DNA of 64,000 bases from Hymenobacter fodinae (GTDB lineage: Bacteria > Bacteroidota > Bacteroidia > Cytophagales > Hymenobacteraceae): NCBI RefSeq assembly GCF_004745825.1, contig NZ_SRLA01000001.1:62001-126000 (forward strand). The letters are read 5' to 3'. A program made the translations under genes and the position numbers. The notes below the pieces were generated by a model that worked only from the letters and a program-made list of their open reading frames with translations, did no database searches and was not told where the DNA came from. Positions 62,539 to 64,000 of this stretch are shown piece after piece. Positions within the stretch are counted from its first letter, which is position 1, and each line of letters opens with the position of its first letter.

Positions 62539-62576
62539 AGAACGTCATGCGGAGCAGAGCAATGTAGTATGTTCAG
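62539..62576. repeat. Half copy of the GTCATGC repeat family
   Basis: AGAACGTCATGCGGAGCAGA matches one arm of family A/B, but no complementary arm follows. It may be a remnant, located 44 bases past the radical SAM stop. Confidence 0.5.
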
Positions 62577-62624
62577 TTGGCGCTTATCTTGGAGGCAGGC
62601 TTTTCTTATCTATCTCAGTGACCT

Positions 62625-63272
62625 ATGTTTTCTGCCGCACGCATCGCTACCATCCGCAAGAGTAAAGGTGTTTCGCAGGAGGTGTTGGCCGAGCAATCGG
62701 GGGTAAGCTTGCGCACTATTCAGCGGGTAGAGCAGGGCGACACCGTGCCGCGGGGCTACACCTTGCAGGCCCTGGCCGCCGCCCTGGATGTTCCGCTGGA
62801 AGCCTTCCGCTCAGAAGAGCCTGAACCGGCTCCACTCCCTAAACCGGAAGCTGCTCCGGCCCCAGTGTTGGCCGCCGCGCCCGCGCCAGCATTAGCGCCC
62901 TCGGGGGCCGCGCTCCCCGACCCGCAACTGCTGCAGCTACTCAACCTGAGTGCCCTAAGCTTTTTGGTGTTTCCGCTGCTGAACGTGGTGGTGCCCTGGG
63001 TGCTGTGGCGCAAGCACCGACACGATGTGGAGCACGCCGGCGAGGTAGGGCGGCGGGTGCTGGGGTTTCAGATTTTGTGGCAGGTGCTCTGCTTTCTGAG
63101 CTATGGCCTGGCCGCTGTAGCTCAGCTGTGGGCCCACTTGTATCACGTAAAGCTGCCCAACCTTTTCATGTGGGTTTTTATTGGCTCTTACCTGTTAAAC
63201 CTGCTGACGATAGGCTGTAACGGGTGGAAACTGAGGCAAGGCAACCTCAACATTTACGCTTTCCGACTGTGA
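62625..63272 (+). CDS. XRE-type HTH regulator fused to a DUF4870-like membrane domain
   Basis: A 215-residue protein. Residues 1-60 form an XRE helix-turn-helix (ATIRKSKGVSQEVLAEQSGVSLRTIQRVE), followed by a linker of Pro/Ala (residues ~66-100, PLPKPEAAPAPVLAAAP). The last ~110 residues have three or four membrane helices (LSALSFLVFPLLNVVVPWVLWRKH, DVEHAGEVGRRVLGFQIL), which resemble DUF4870. Hence the DNA-binding domain is probably held at the inner membrane. It could sense an envelope state; nothing is known of its targets. The upstream half repeat separates it from the radical SAM gene. Confidence 0.85.
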   Translation: MFSAARIATIRKSKGVSQEVLAEQSGVSLRTIQRVEQGDTVPRGYTLQALAAALDVPLEAFRSEEPEPAPLPKPEAAPAPVLAAAPAPALAPSGAALPDPQLLQLLNLSALSFLVFPLLNVVVPWVLWRKHRHDVEHAGEVGRRVLGFQILWQVLCFLSYGLAAVAQLWAHLYHVKLPNLFMWVFIGSYLLNLLTIGCNGWKLRQGNLNIYAFRL

Positions 63273-63368
63273 GATGGGGGTTGTGTACTTGCTTGTATAA
63301 TAAGTAATTATATCAAATGGCGGCAAAATGGCGGGTAAATGGCGGCCGTACACGGGTGGGGTTGAGGA

Positions 63369-63376
63369 TAGCTTTG
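63369..63376 (+). promoter_or_regulatory. Candidate -7 promoter element of the retropepsin-like gene
   Basis: TAGCTTTG matches TAnnTTTG exactly and is 31 bases upstream of the ATG at 63407. The -33 element is not evident. Confidence 0.42.
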
Positions 63377-63406
63377 GAGCATCATCCAACCCCCACTTAC
63401 TTCGTC

Positions 63407-64000
63407 ATGAAACTCTTCCGCAACATCCTGCTCGCCGTACTTATCCTGCTGTTGGTTAGTGGCCTAGGCGGCTACTTTTACATGCGTAAGAAGTTTGAGC
63501 CCGCCGCCAATCAACTGGTGGTTGCTGGCCTACCTGCCACCCTCAACTTTGCGTGGCATGCCAGCGGGGTTAAGCCAGTGAACCCTCACGCCGGCCTGCT
63601 GGTACCCGTAACGTTGCCCGGCTGCCCCCGCACGTGCTACCTGCAGTTTGACACGGGCTCTCCTTCCACCCTACTTTACGCCAACGCCTTGGCAGCCCTT
63701 CGCAAAGAGTACCCAGCCACAGCTCAGCGCCTGCTACCCCAGGCTGATACCGTGCGGGACGTTACCTTCACGCTAGACCAGGCTACCGTGCAGGCTCACT
63801 GGCTGCGGACCCTGCAGTATGGTGCCACAGAGCTGCCCACCGACAACACCGAACACTTCATCATTGGTACCCTAGGGGCCGATGTGCTTGATGGTCGCGT
63901 GCTGGTGATTGACTACGCCCACCAGCGCATCAGCCTGACCACCCAAGTGCCCGATAGCTTGGCCCGCCGCGCTGCATTTGTTCCCCTGGATTATGCCAGC
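63407..64000 (+). CDS. Retropepsin-like aspartic protease (partial, runs off the right edge)
   Basis: 198 codons are visible and no stop is reached. The N-terminus is a signal anchor (residues 5-25, ILLAVLILLLVSGLGGYFYM). A single-lobe aspartic-protease core starts at ~60: LQFDTGSPSTLLY contains the catalytic D-T/S-G triad, and later GTLGADVLDGRVLVIDY is the second conserved strand pair. This is the gag-polyprotein-like protease class of bacteria. Substrate unknown. The ATG is supported by the position of the -7 element. Confidence 0.82.
   Translation, partial: MKLFRNILLAVLILLLVSGLGGYFYMRKKFEPAANQLVVAGLPATLNFAWHASGVKPVNPHAGLLVPVTLPGCPRTCYLQFDTGSPSTLLYANALAALRKEYPATAQRLLPQADTVRDVTFTLDQATVQAHWLRTLQYGATELPTDNTEHFIIGTLGADVLDGRVLVIDYAHQRISLTTQVPDSLARRAAFVPLDYAS

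Noticed and set aside
1..64000. tRNA, rRNA and riboswitch genes
   Set aside because: No cloverleaf with a GGTTCGAATCC-type arm, no rRNA segment and no riboswitch core that I could recognise was found on either strand; a covariance-model scan could not be run here.

Overview
The window reads as a chromosomal segment of a GC-rich Bacteroidota bacterium, most likely Hymenobacter or a close relative in the Cytophagales. The evidence is the type IX secretion sorting domain, the DUF4175 - HATPase - ybeY - mnmG gene order, TTTG-N19-TAnnTTTG style promoters, an eukaryote-like isoleucyl-tRNA synthetase, and long intergenic palindromes typical of the group. No prophage, insertion sequence, CRISPR array, rRNA or tRNA gene was recognised. 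Most real genes have dense coding and clear family matches, and many lines of antisense reading frame are only shadows.

Layout. 1-16 kb: housekeeping and membrane genes separated by palindromic repeats (truncated oligopeptide ABC ATPase, aldo/keto reductase, lspA, a TIKI/ChaN-like lipoprotein, ileS, an RND-type exporter, glyS, a PiT phosphate transporter). 16-18.4 kb: two small genes and then a 1.3 kb gene-free stretch packed with DnaA boxes beside an AT-rich tract, the best candidate for the chromosomal replication origin. 18.4-35.6 kb: an almost unbroken minus-strand block (Ig-like lipoprotein, methyltransferase, mnmG, arginyl-transferase-like protein, Imm50-like protein, ybeY, HATPase, DUF4175, BamA-like barrel, metallo-beta-lactamase-fold hydrolase, M16 protease). 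35.8-39.3 kb: M28 peptidase, a small STAS-like protein, and a glycosyltransferase. 39.4-49.7 kb: an alpha-glucan cluster (SLC45-type sugar symporter, two exported GH13 enzymes, an SDR, a lipoprotein and a short GT35 protein). 49.9-53.1 kb: a histidine kinase with a cyclic-nucleotide-binding domain plus a response regulator fused to a thioredoxin-reductase-like flavoprotein. 53.2-57.1 kb: three surface or secreted proteins. 57.5-64 kb: radA, a thioredoxin-fold protein, a small unknown protein, a radical SAM/SPASM protein, an XRE-DUF4870 fusion, and a truncated retropepsin-like protein.

Most notable points. IleRS carries a swapped HIGH signature (G-I-H-H), the variant reported for mupirocin hyper-resistant type 2 IleRS. 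The GT35 'phosphorylase' has threonine where the PLP-binding lysine should be. The REC-Trx-TrxR fusion lacks the redox CxxC. A replication origin candidate lies at about 17.1-18.0 kb. The octamer TGGCCTAG/CTAGGCCA occurs at very high density across the whole window, often carrying the TAG stop codon of a gene. Four families of intergenic inverted repeat are present, two copies of which are nested inside one another.
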